A DNA stretch of 64,000 bases from Hydractinia symbiolongicarpus (lineage: Eukaryota > Cnidaria > Hydrozoa > Anthoathecata > Hydractiniidae), in the NCBI RefSeq assembly GCF_029227915.1, contig NC_079882.1:12834001-12898000 (forward strand). The letters run 5' to 3'. Shown here piece by piece: positions 45,976 to 57,489 of the stretch. The notes beneath the pieces are model-generated. The model was not told the origin of the DNA. It made no database searches and was given only the letters and a program-made list of their open reading frames with translations. Numbering within the stretch: the stretch's first letter is position 1; each line of letters begins with the position of its first letter. Position numbers and translations under genes: made by a program.

Positions 45976-48900
45976 ATGGCAACAAACATAGCGAGGAACC
46001 AGTCTGCACCCGTGCATTTCACTCTGCTCAATGACAATGTCGTACCGAAAAATATCGAAAATAAGTTAGAGATTTCCGAAACTTCAAAATGTGACGACAC
46101 AGTAGAGGACGATGTCTTTGCAAACGAAAACGACACAAATATCTCCAAAGATCAACAAACGACCTGTTTAACAGATATTGCGAGAGGAAATGATCAAAAT
46201 GCAATTAACACCACGTTGGCAAATAATGTCATTACTCCACCAGATGTATCATCTGTAGTAAGCAGTCCTACATCAATTATACCAGCAACAACAAGTACCA
46301 CAACAAGGAGACCATCATACACATCGAAAGCTCCATCCGCACTAACTAATTTGCCAAAAACCATAGATGAGATTAATAACTCACCAAGCAATTCTCTTCA
46401 GTCGTTTGGTCTGAATACAGCTCCTTCATCTGGCTTTGAAAATACTGGCATACGATCATCGGCAAAGGAATTATTAAGTCTTCATGGTCAAGCCAGTTTT
46501 GAAAGCTTGGATGAATACTCCAACCCTGGGACCCCTACTACCATTGGAATTGCTCATAGTCCAAGTACCTTGCATGGTGCACAGCAGTCCTCAAGACAAC
46601 GCGAGAGAGCAAAATTAAGAACTGAAGTGATTAGTCGTGGCAGATGGGAATGTGCAGTACAGGCTCAAGTACTAACAGTAAAATGTAGAGACAAAATAGG
46701 GGAACTTCACAAATCAAAATTTGGTTCTGGTTCAAAGGGGAAGTGTATCAAGGTAAGAAAAGCCTAGCTGGCTAACTAAGTAAAATTTCGTATGCTTTTA
46801 TCTTTTTGGATTTTTTTCTCCTGGTAGGAATGTTACCTTTTGTTGAGACATACTAGTTCGTCAAAAGCACACAATAGCTAGATGTGCATATATTCGGCGA
46901 TTCGGTTTCGAGGTGAAAAGTTTCCGTATTTTAGGTGAAGAGAGTGCAGATCTAGACATAAGTAAGTAAGTAAGTTATATTTGCCATCATTATAAAATCA
47001 TTAAAAATATTTACAGAGAAAAAGAAATTGAAAACAAATAAATAAAATAATAAACTCTATATAATATTAAAATGTATCATAAAAAATATAAAATAAAATT
47101 AAATGCAATTTTCCTGAGTGTTGATATGTTTGATGGCTGGATAACACAAAACAAGCCAAGGCGAGATTTCCATTGTGGTCCATTTCTACCCTTATAGAAA
47201 AAAAGATAAGCAAAATGAAAACGAAAGGATTATCAAAAGATCATATGAATTTAATTCACAAAATCATCTGAGTCCCTTCTCGTTATAACATCAAAATAGT
47301 GCTTTTTTAGGTTGTGTTTAAAACTGTTTGTAGTGCTAGATCTTTTAAGACCCTCAGGAAGAGTATTCCATAAGGAGGGTCCAAGGTAGGAAAGACACTG
47401 TTGACCTTGGGATGTTTTTACACAAGATTGTTCAAGCCTCTGGAATGATGAACGAGTCGAAGCTCTTCTATGACTTGATGGAATAAATACATCAGACATG
47501 TACAGAGGACATTTTTACTGAAAAAATTTATATGCATGATTGTTTACGCATACTTTAAACCTTTCGCCAACTGGTAGCCAATTTATTTCCTTAAAATCCG
47601 TAGCACCTACATGTGATCTGCTACTTTTTTGTAAACAGAAGCGAACACATTTGTTTTGAGCAACCTGGAGCTTCTTTTTTAAAACTTTTGTCAGGTTTGG
47701 ATACCACACAGTACTGGCATAGTCGAAATGTGGTTGAATTAAAGAGTTACAAAGAAGTCGTCGCAGATCCTTGTTCAAAAATGAGCTTTGACGATAAAGA
47801 AATTTAAACATATTTTGGAGTTTTAAGAACAATGTTAGGAAGTTTGAGCAAAGATAATTTTTTGGAGCAAAATCTAGATAAGCATCATTTCCAGACAGAT
47901 TTTTATTGTGGTTACCTTACGTTAGCTAATTATTCTTCCATTTCCACATTTTTTAGCATTCTTCCACCTACGAACTAGGTTTGTTTTTACCCTGAAAAAT
48001 TTAAAAAAATGGCGGATGTAGCACAAATGTGATTTGTCAATTAAATGTCAATCATCACTACGGCAACAGAGCTGAACCGAATCGCCGAATTTTACATGGC
48101 TAGCCTCACAACTATAGTTTCAACTATATATATTATACCAAGTGCTGATTACACATAAATATATGCATAATATAAAGCACCAAGTATAACATAACAAGTC
48201 CTAACAGTATTTAATGCTCATTTTGAGCTACACAAACCCAATTAGGGCCCGCGCTCTACTAGACAACTCCCGGCAACATCCAACGGCCCACACAGTGAGC
48301 CATCTGCCCACACAGTGAGCCATCTGCCCAATTTCCCTCACATGGCTTGGGTTAACCCAGGCTTTTGGTAACATTCACTCGCCCATGTTGAATCGCCGTC
48401 AAGAGGAATCGAACCCTGGTCTCCCGCACAGACTATGAGAGCTATAACCACTAATCTACGGCGCCACAATACATCTCTCTTGATCAGCGTTTCGAGAACT
48501 ACATAATAGAGGCAATAAGTAAACAATTTTTTTTGTATTGACAGATCATTGATGATGTCTGCAAAATTCTGAACTCTTATATCTCTGTTGACCATTTGAT
48601 CCTGTGTTTCAAGTTCCTTGGCAATACAGGTAACAGCTAAATTTGTGAAAAAAAATCTTATCAATCATGTTCGCAAGCAGAAATTAAACATAATTGGATT
48701 TCAGTTTGAGCCAGAACGGCCCAATAACAAACAACAAATTCCCTCTTATAATGAACTTAAAAAATCGCTAGCACTCTTGAAATTTCTGTTGTCATATTGT
48801 CGTATTTCCAATCTTATTATTTGAGGATGATATTTGTAGATCTTATCGATATGCGGCATACCGCCAATTCTGTTGGTTTGTTTATAACACTTGGGAAAAG

Positions 48901-51900
48901 GCGTTCGTCGGGTTATACCATCTTGTTTCGTGTCTAAGATACGTAGAGAATATCCAAGTACTTTATTAATTGCACGCCTGAAACGATTAACGCGTGTGTC
49001 ACGGCATGCGCGTGCGATCAAACGTCTCTCCTGAAAAAGACTGTTGTTTTTAATTTACAATCAAATATTCTCGTCATCCCAATCGTGGAGAGCGACTAAC
49101 GCTGTCCACAAAATGTCCTTTAAAATCACAACAGCGTTGAAATCTTTGTGCTCTGTTTAGTATGCTCTGTTATACATTTCTTATCTAAAACACAATAGAA
49201 ACCTTGTACCAAGGCGCTCATTTATAATACAACCAGTAGAAAAATGTGAGGTCAAACTATCAAGAGGAATTGAACCCTGGTCTCCCGCACAGACTATGAG
49301 AGCTATAACCACTAATAAAATTAATATTGAGTTTTAAAAATCAACCTATATAATCCCATTTTACAGCGTGCGATGGCAGCCTTCGAAATAATTTTTGGAG
49401 TCTCGTCAGACTTTCGTCGGACAAAACGTTGATAGATTTCCGTCTTCGTCGAACACTTTTAGATCTCAGAATTATCGAATAGTCCTGGTCATTTTCATCC
49501 ACGAGCAAGCCTATTCATAGCCAACCTGACCATCCTAGCTAATTCACTGACTCCTGACTTAGCTAAAAGAACTACGTAGACATGAATCTCTATTGCCTGG
49601 CCCCTTCGTTGTTGGTAACCAGGTCTTACAAAAGAAATCCAGCCATGCGGTTCTTAACTTATGCGGAGGTGAACGCCGACGGAGCACGGATGAATTAAGT
49701 CTGCAAAACTGCACTTTCAAGCGGAACAGACATTTTATCATGGATTTAATTGTAGATAATTTCTTCATTTGACAAAACAATTGGAAACCATAGAAGGTCC
49801 GAATTTACTGTTTTTTTTTCATGCCCCAAGTGTTATTTAAACAATTTTAATCCACGTGCGGTATGATCTTTTTTCTGGGTGCGTTTAATGGGCGTTTATT
49901 CGAAGCATTACGGTATAAAAAGTATAAATATGAATAACCTCGAACCAAGTATTTCTTTTTGTTCGCTAATTGAGGTAGCTTTAGTAATAGAATAGGGGTA
50001 TTGGGAACGAGGTTTATAATTGTCAAGGAAGTATAAAGGTACATAAAACACAATTTATTTAATGCTTTTGTATTTTCTATAATTCCTTCTTTTGGTGGTC
50101 GGCTTTCTGGAGTACAAGATATGTACGATATGTCAACAACAGTTGTCATATCGTTTGGTATATTACAAAAAATAATTCAGATTCGTCCAGGAGTTTAACT
50201 TGTAATGTCGCGTCAGATTTTTTCATTTCATCATCGTACGTTGCTGTCTGCGTTTGAACATTGGCCACTCCAACGGATGTCAGCATAGATATACTTTTAC
50301 GTAAATAATCTTACCTGTGTCTGGTCTCAGTATCGGCACAAAAAATAAAGCAGCTTTAACATAATCTACTTTAATTTGTGTAGAGTCAGACATTCTGTTT
50401 GTGTGCACAGGGGCATTAAGTTCTATCTCTTAAAGTGAGTTGCATGCTTTGAAATTAAATATTCATAAATTGCTACATTTTTTTAAAAAGGGGTAAAATA
50501 TTAAAAAAAATTAAATTAATCTGGTACTATTGTTCAGAGTAAAACAATCATTTTCTATTTACAATGTTTTGATTCGCCGAGAGCCCAACGCTTATGTCAC
50601 AACAAAATATTATTTTAGCCTCCCTTTCATGTAGAATGGCTTCAGTATAAATTTGCTTTCGACAACGTGTGATATGAAGAATTTGTAAACATAAAAGAAA
50701 TGTTATTCGAGTTTAGAAATATAGAAATATAACCACTTATATTTTCGCAACAAATAAGAAAAGTGCAATTAAGTTCAGGCTACTTTTTTATTATTATATT
50801 TTTACTGACAGTACCTTTAAGTTCTAAACAATAGATGTAATAGAACTTTCTTCGCACAAACAGGCCACTGACGCCATTACAAATACTTTAGACCCTGATA
50901 TCTCCTTAACCGTTCAATGGAAGTATGTGACCCTATTACATTATTTGATCAGTGTTCCGAGCTCTGTAAAATAGTAGGAACAGGTTAAGGTCAACTGAAT
51001 TTATTCATGGCCCATTAAACTACTTCTTCAAAATAAAAATTCATAATTTTATATATAGGTTTTGTTTTATACTCTATAAATGATTACAGAACAGTAGATT
51101 AAGCCTGGACTGTGCTGGTTCATTTTTTATTTCTTTTTCCGCAATGGGCATGATAAATGTTTACGGAAATTATGTAACTTAAGCGTAAAGACGGCTAAGA
51201 CGGAAGGATAACAAACTTTGTTATTGCTTATTGATGATGTTATTTAGGTTGAAGACAAGTGGTATGCACCAATTGAGTTTGAAGCACTGTCAGGAAGAGC
51301 TTCATGTAAAGACTGGAAGCGCAGCATTCGATTTCATGGCCACCACCTGCAAAAATTAATAGAAGATAATTATTTGACTTTGCATGCTATATCATGCACT
51401 TGTGGAATATGTTGTGGAGATGAAACACTGGTATGTGTATTATTAATTGATAATGGAGATCTTTTTAGTGTTTCCATGTGCAAAACATGTGTACATGTAA
51501 TTATATTTTATTACAGACAGGGCCTGTCAAGCTATTCCAGTCAGTGAAACGAAAAAGGTCACTTGTCAACAACAACTTGTTGTCATCACCTGGACCAATG
51601 AAAAGAAAGTCTATAAGTGAAGAAAACAGATGTAAGAATAATTTTTGTGTATGTTGTATATTAAAATAAATAATTTTAGTGAATATTCCTTCTGGCTTGT
51701 ATAAATAAAAATATAATATTAAATGAGAGATAGCATTGCTACTTATCCCTTTAATAATACAAAGACAGTGTCTGCCTGTCTGTCGATAACAGACAAATTA
51801 AATGTGTTCATTTTTACCTTAATGTAGACGAAAAAGTCTGTATTATTTGTTAAATGCCCAGACGTTACGGCACAACATCAATGCATTTAGACTGATGTTT

Positions 51901-54900
51901 AATTAAAAAAGATTAGGGAAGATATCATTGAATTTTAAGGTTAAGGTTAAAAAACTTGGAAACCGGTGGAAATAACTGACATCTCCTGCATGGTTAACTT
52001 GGGGGTACCTGGAACCAAATTAGGACCAATTTCCTAAAGGTGTGTCAACTTACCCGAATCGGAGCATACAGGTTAATGACGCCATCAAAAACCATATAAA
52101 TCCCTATATATCTCTTCAACCCTTTATCAAAAACACATCCTATACATTTTCTTGATCAGCATTTCAAGTTCTACCTGATAGAAGCACCAGCAAAATAAAT
52201 TTCTGATTTTTTTTTTGTGTGTGTGTGTGTATGGACATTGCTTTATTGCTTACATCAAGATTCAAATGATGAATCCGTTTTCATTGTTTTTCTGCAGAAG
52301 TGTTTTTTTCCAATGGGCCTTTTGGACTAGTGGATTGCACTTTCTGGTATATAACTTACAATGCATTTTATACACATATCTATTATATTCTATATTTTGT
52401 TGTTTTAAAAAATTGTTTTTACTGTCTATGTATCTAAAATAAGAAGATGTTTATGTGTTTCAGATTTCAGGGAGCGCGCAGGGTCCTATTCTGTCGAAAG
52501 TGAAGTGTTTGTCCTTGGTGCAGATGGTAAGAAATGTCACATTGTTGCTTAGTTTTATGATCCCTTGATTATGCACTTGTCCTGGAAGTGCATCATAATT
52601 AAAAAGAGTAATACTACAATGTAACAACTTCTCCATAGTAGGCCTTATGTGTATTTTTATAGTCAATTACTCAATTATAGTAATACATGTTACTCCCTCC
52701 AGTTTTGTGTATTTTAACAAGCCCAGCATGGAGGTCAAAATATATTGAACAAAAGCAACCCACAGTGATGAAGTGTTTTTGTTTTTAATGTTTTTATCTA
52801 ATTTTTTTATCTGCATGTTCAATTGGAAAATGTCCAAATGAGAAATTCCAGTTAAAAAATAAGAATTGATTTTTGGTTGCCGCAAAATATTTAATAATAG
52901 CAATAACAATAACAATAATAATAACAATAACAATAAATCACAAAAACCTATAGTTAGTGGATTGTTTTCACTGGGGGCCACTAAGAACAAAAAAGAAACA
53001 AAAAATGATAAACCTTAGACTGCCTCAGCTCAATCAAACATAGTAACATTTATAATCTATGAAAATTGAAAAGAAAAAGAATAAAAAACAAAAATTAAAA
53101 AGTGAAAAGTGATCTCCATTAGAATTTGCCAAATACATTAGAGATGGAAGTCTTAAACGAAAGCAGACTTACTAAATATTTTATTTATATTAAATATTTC
53201 TTTTCCTTCTTTGCATTAAGTTTGTTTGGCTGCTTCTTTAGCCCTAAAAATGGCTAAGACATTTAAACAAAAAGTTTTCAAGCTAAAAAATGATAGCCTA
53301 GTGTGTCAAAAAGTAGTTTATTTTAATCATGATCTGTGGTCCTTCCAGCTTTTCTAAACAAGCTATATGTGTTTGATTTTAACAATTCTTGCAAAAAGTT
53401 ATATTGTTTTTATACATGTATGTATGAAACTGGATAACCTGTATGTGTTTAGAATTGGGTGAGCATTTCTTAACTATATGCAGTATTGCTCATGTTACTT
53501 TTAGACAGTGGAATGCCACCGATGACACCATTAACACCTATGACACCTCTTACACCACACACACCATTTGGTGCCAACTGCTTAACACCCTTACCAACTG
53601 CTGCAACCTTTCGACCTAGCTCCCCTCCAAAGTCTATCACTTTACAAGTCCCTTTGACGCAGAATGTACCTGTTAGTAGTTCAGTGAAACAAGACATCAA
53701 TGAACAGGTTTGTATTTTATTTTCTATGCCATACATATAAAAATATATGCCGTGAAATAAAGCTTGACATTTTTACAAAAAAATTACAAGTTCTTTCTGC
53801 TGGGTAATCTTTTATTAGAAATATTAACAGCATTTTTTATCACCTGTTAGATGCAACAAATGATGCCACCACCACCATCATCAACAAAAGCTGATATAAA
53901 TATACTTAGTCAACAACATTGGATCCACCTAGAAGAGGTATACTAATCATTTTTTTTGGTTAATTTCGATTTTTTACTGAGAAGTGTGTACCACAATAAT
54001 ACAAGCTGAGTCGGATAATATTCAGTTAAACTGGAATGTTCTGTAACAATTAAAAATTATGTATTTTTATTATCTTTTTATTTGCTGATTTATGCAGCAG
54101 TAATAATAAATTACTTTGTGTTTTAGATGGCATCTAATCTTGTCAGTATGGCAAACAAATTGAAGTTGATGGTTGAGCAAGTTAAAATACAAAGTGAAGC
54201 ATTAAAAGATAGTGCTGTAACGCAGGCAAAAATACAAGCTGAAAATGACAAGGCAGAGGTGTGTTTAGAAATTTTATTTTTTTTATCTAAAGCGTTAGTC
54301 GAAAAAATAGTTTCGTGCTAGACTAGGGTTCGTTGGCTCTCTCCGTAATCAGCTCCACTGTTCTCAGTGTGCATAAAAGGTTTAAAGACCACGTAAATTC
54401 AGTTTTGCACATAAGACTTCTCGATTCTTTCTCCTTTGAAAAGGCTAGGTATGGGTGCACTTAGCTATTCGTTTTTAGAGTTTTCTAGTTTTGCATGTTT
54501 TTTAAAATAAATTATGTAAACTTTTTTAGGCTGTTTCTCTGCTGCGAAGAGGACAACTACAGCATGCCATGCAAGCTATTCCAATATCTGCTGCATCAGA
54601 ACCGGTTCCGATCCATCAAAATTTCACGATTCAAGTTTCGAAGGTACGTTTTTGAGTTACCATTATAACTTAAGAAATTAGGTTTTGTGGAAATTAATTT
54701 TCGCAAGGAAAATTTTGCACAATTCGCGTGAATTCCTTTTTGCAGATTTGCCTCAAATTCGCAAACTTTATTGTGCATTTTTTATAAAAGGATGGATATT
54801 CGCAATTTTTTTTCCTCGTATTTTGCGGCCGCGAAAATTGATTCCCGAACATAAAGTTTCCGTAAACAACCCAGTGTAACACCAGTGTATGATAAACTAA

Positions 54901-55599
54901 AGTGTGAGCTTATTCATCAGACTTGGGTGGTGTGGGCTTGTATATCAGAAATTATTTTGTTGATTGGGGCTTGTTTATCGGTCATGCTTTTTGTTAAAGA
55001 GGTCATTAAGTTTTAAGTTCTTCAGACTACAGTTCAAAAAAAATTTTAATGTTACAAGACATTAAAATTGATGAATTGTTCCTTTAAATGTTACTGAATG
55101 ATATGAATGTAAATCGTTGTTAGTCAATAGGTAGGAAAGTGACTGAAGCTAGCTAAGCGTCACCACAGGGTGTTGGTTCTCTAAAAAAATGAATGTAACT
55201 ATACGAATATAGGGACTTATTTGGCAAAAATGTTTCTGCTGTGGAAGAGTTTATTGGAAGGAGGAGGTTTAATCAAGTATATACGGTATATACCACTTTG
55301 CAGATTTAACCTATGTTATGAATTACGAAATATGGTAAAATGTCCAAGTACATTCAAACCCGTACAAAACAGTAGTTTTCAGTCTGAAATTTGTATTCAA
55401 TTAAACGGACCTTCTGCTTTAGGTTTGTCAAAACTGTGGTCGGGAAGCATTCTTGGAATGCACAGGTTGTAACAAGTCGTATTATTGTGGTCAGTTTTGT
55501 CAACAAAGAGACTGGACCATGCATAAAGCGAAATGTCGTGAAATGGCTGAAGATAGTCAAGGGAGTAACAATAGTAGCTTGATACCTGTTGATAAATAG
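45976..55599 (+). CDS. DEAF1: DEAF1 homologue: SAND and MYND transcription factor (9 exons, 616 aa)
   Basis: Nine exons join in frame: 45976-46752, 51248-51430, 51517-51631, 52464-52526, 53505-53707, 53851-53937, 54127-54258, 54530-54643, 55423-55599 (1,851 nt). Residues about 235-318 form a SAND domain ([20 protein letters not shown], then [13 protein letters not shown] and the DNA-contacting KDWKRSIR, then [11 protein letters not shown]). A nuclear localisation signal (KRKRS) follows near 331, then a Pro/Thr-rich linker ([12 protein letters not shown]) and a coiled coil about 462-540. Residues 559-596 are a MYND zinc finger with all eight ligands ([34 protein letters not shown]). This is the DEAF1 layout; the human protein is 565 aa. 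It should bind TTCG-type DNA in the nucleus through SAND and recruit co-repressors through MYND. The first 230 residues are low-complexity and poorly conserved. Intron 1 is 4.5 kb and packed with LINE and SINE debris. Confidence 0.93.
46962..47900 (-). mobile_element. 5'-truncated LINE (CR1/jockey-like) in DEAF1 intron 1
   Basis: The minus strand encodes the C-terminal end of a LINE reverse transcriptase and, at 46962-46980, ends in a short (CTTA)n tract. Terminal microsatellites of this kind are typical of CR1/L2-type LINE 3' ends. The 5' part is missing. The orientation is opposite to DEAF1. Confidence 0.6.
47251..47832 (-). pseudogene. LINE reverse-transcriptase C-terminus, one in-frame stop
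   Basis: The frame reads [54 protein letters not shown], then an in-frame TAA (about 47515), then [20 protein letters not shown] and [11 protein letters not shown]. These are the thumb and C-terminal words common to CR1, L2 and jockey reverse transcriptases. Only one stop in 194 codons suggests a fairly young insertion. The catalytic palm (YADD) lay further 5' and is gone. Confidence 0.68.
48241..48475 (-). mobile_element. tRNA-derived SINE in DEAF1 intron 1
   Basis: Positions 48394-48465 on the minus strand resemble a tRNA. Box A-like TAGATTAGTGGT, box B GGTTCGATTCC (48405-48415) and six of seven acceptor-stem pairs (CGCCGT with ACGGCG) are visible. The segment GCGGGAGACC before box B is as in tRNA-Asp. 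A non-tRNA body follows (48393-48241) with AATTTCCCTCACATGG read as plus-strand CAATTTCCCTCACATGG and a duplicated CCCACACAGTGAGCCATCTG. Related pieces lie at 49261-49315 and 32281-32330. Confidence 0.65.
48476..48610 (-). repeat. Fragment of the 17-kb repeat family
   Basis: The segment contains TTGATCAGCGTTTCGAGAAC and AATAGAGGCAATAAG, the reverse complement of the CGCTGATCAA/GTTGCCTCTATT module of the repeats at 15519-18368. It directly abuts the SINE. Confidence 0.55.
49261..49315 (-). mobile_element. Second tRNA-derived SINE head
   Basis: This 55-bp piece is nearly identical to the tRNA-like head at 48401-48455, with box B GGTTCAATTCC on the minus strand and the AGTGGTTATAGCTCTCATAG segment. 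The rest of the SINE is absent. Confidence 0.65.
50315..50393 (-). other. Candidate first coding exon on the strand opposite DEAF1
   Basis: On the minus strand, an ATG at 50393 opens [20 protein letters not shown] then ILRPDT, ending in a good donor (ACAG/GTAAG). A downstream minus-strand frame (about 50310-50160) has coding-like composition ([20 protein letters not shown]), but no clean acceptor joins them. It could be a small nested gene or a relic. No family is recognised. Confidence 0.25.
50865..50995 (-). repeat. Fragment of the 17-kb repeat family
   Basis: Words GACGCCATTAC, CTCCTTAACCGTT and TTTGATCAGTGTTCCGAGCT match, in reverse complement and with divergence, the repeat units at 17085-18368. 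Confidence 0.45.
51930..52200 (-). repeat. Copy of the 17-kb repeat family in DEAF1 intron 3
   Basis: The reverse complement carries the family order: TTTGATAAAGGGTTGAAGAG, the module with TTACCCAAGTTAAC-like words, and TTCCACCGGTTTCCAAG. On the plus strand it reads AACTTGGAAACCGGTGGAAA ... TTTTCTTGATCAGCATTTCA. It is the best-preserved copy outside the transposon. Confidence 0.65.
52206..52231 (+). repeat. T-run followed by (TG)n microsatellite
   Basis: A run of T followed by about eight TG units lies in DEAF1 intron 3. Confidence 0.85.
52893..52936 (+). repeat. (AATAAC)n microsatellite
   Basis: An imperfect run of AATAAC/AATAAT units lies in DEAF1 intron 4. Confidence 0.85.
54685..54850. 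mobile_element. Small MITE-like TIR element in DEAF1 intron 8
   Basis: The left end contains GGAAATTAATTTTCGC. The reverse complement of the right end contains GGGAATCAATTTTCGCGG. Several further TTCGC words lie inside. The composition recalls the subterminal repeats of the transposon at 14.5-20.7 kb, but the termini differ. Confidence 0.45.
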
Positions 55600-56062
55600 T
55601 TCTACGTAAACTTCTCTGTGAATTTACTTCGTTGTTGCAAGTACTAGGAAAACTTTCATACATCTACGTAGATAAATTTGTACTTGTTCCAAACTAGCTG
55701 GTAGTATTTTAAACGACTTGTAATATAGAGAAAAAAGGATTTGTGTTAAATTGATATGTCCTTTAATTTATATATTGTATATAGAGCTAGTAACTATTTT
55801 TTTTTAATATTTTGTCTGAAACTTAAATAATGTCTTGTCTCACAAAGCGGGATAGTTACTGCTGATGGTAAGATCATAATATTTATAAAAACCAAGTCAT
55901 CAATTGATCAAACGCGTTACTTCAACCGAAATTTGCTCAGCACCATTATAAACTAGAATCTATCTGTATTTATGTACATAAAAAAATGAATATAAAACAT
56001 AACATTTACCATATACTCTTGGTAATAATTTATTTTTCTTATTATTTTTTGTCAGTTTGATG

Positions 56063-56094
<32 letters not shown>

Positions 56095-57489
56095 CGGCGA
56101 AAGTGAAAACTTGGACCGAGCGAGATTTGAAACAGCGGCTTAACTGTTGCTTACTGGTTACTTGTTGATTATCTACTTGGATAAACCATATTTTCTTGTT
56201 TGCTTGCTCACCTCGAATATAGCGCCAATCAACATCAAACCCGTTTAATCACGTCTATGTTGAGCAACATTTTTATACAAGAACATCTAAATTGGAATAG
56301 TTTATTTAACCATTATGGTTATATTAAATACATCCTTTGTTAATAATGGCGTTGTAATTTATTGGTATTTACTTTGAATTCCCCAAAAAGTGTCGTTGGT
56401 ATGACGTAAAATGTAAAAAGTGGGAATATCTATGAAGTGAGTAACGAAAATTCGGATCGCGGTACATCATCTATATAATTACTAACGACCACGAGCGTGC
56501 GGCTAACTTGAAAGAATGTCACATGATAGCCACGTTTTGCTGGCTGATGAAAGATTAATCCTCTTACTCATACAAATAGTAATCATTTTGTCTTTATCTA
56601 ATAACAGAAGACGCAACCTGGAAACAAAATTTGCTTGCCCTTGTGTGATTAGCTAAAGGCTCGTTTCCATTCGACTGCATTTTCCGCTATAGCGCAAAAA
56701 AGCTCACGAGATTTTCGGTTAGCGCAGGCGCACTAAGATAAAATCGCTCTATTTGTCAAAGTGCACATGCGCCAAATGAAAAGCTCGCGACTCTTTTCAT
56801 AAGCGGAAAATGCAGCCAAATGGAAACGAGCTTTAATTCTATAATTCAGTAAACGCTTGTGTTGGAGAGGTTGCTGGAAGTGGTTCGCTTTTTTCTTTTA
56901 AACAAATATGAAATTAGTACCCTTTGCACACCAAGGGGAATTATTTCTGCATAAGAAGAGATATCACCCTTCCTCCCCCTTTCTCCAAGCAAACTTTTAG
57001 CAAAAACAAAAAAGAGCTTGGGGAAGAGGTTTGAAAAGACTTCCGAAAAAACCTTGCAGAGAGTGTGTACGGGGGAGTGTGTTACAAACCAAAACATTGA
57101 ACAACAAGTTTTTAATTTTCACGAACAGAAGCGGTGCGTGGCTGCATCATCCTACATCCTTGCAACATTACCTGGACAGGGCTAAATAGAAGGTACAACA
57201 TTTTATCTATTTCATGTTCCTTACTTGTAGATGAGCCCATAAATTTGTTTATATGTAAAAATAAACTATCTGTTCTGTGCAAAAGCTGGAGCCTTAGCTA
57301 GCTTGCCAGTTTCTTGCATTCTTGATTGTTATAAACAAGTAAAATCCTATAATATGAATATCCGAATTAAACTTAAGCCTATAAAATGAAAAGAAGGAGT
57401 TTGGCTTGCTGCCCTAGCCTAAGACTTAAATATGTATCACTTTCTTAAGAATTTAATTTATCTGTTCTGATATTTAGTCCATAACCAAG
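55600..57489. other. DEAF1-PAH intergenic interval
   Basis: This holds the DEAF1 3' untranslated region and the PAH promoter. Features seen are an AT microsatellite (56069-56094) and a MITE-like element (56659-56831). No further gene is recognised; the frame on the minus strand at 56846-57097 has no domain. Confidence 0.5.
56659..56831. mobile_element. 173-bp MITE with 29-bp TIRs
   Basis: The left arm (56659-56687) starts GCTCGTTTCCATTCGACTGC. The reverse complement of the right arm (56803-56831) starts GCTCGTTTCCATTTGGCTGC. They match at all but about three of 29 positions. Flanking TAAA/TTTAA may be the target site. It is too short to code and depends on an outside transposase. Confidence 0.75.

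Noticed and set aside
48394-48465. Functional tRNA gene
   Set aside because: It has A and B boxes but a mismatched stem, no normal anticodon arm and a SINE-like body with a second partial copy nearby, so a SINE head is more likely.
49559-49780. Minus-strand 73-codon basic frame in DEAF1 intron 1
   Set aside because: No domain, no splice context and no similarity that I recognise.
53470-53736. Minus-strand 88-codon frame with glycine/valine repeats
   Set aside because: It is the antisense shadow of the Thr-Pro-rich DEAF1 exon 5.
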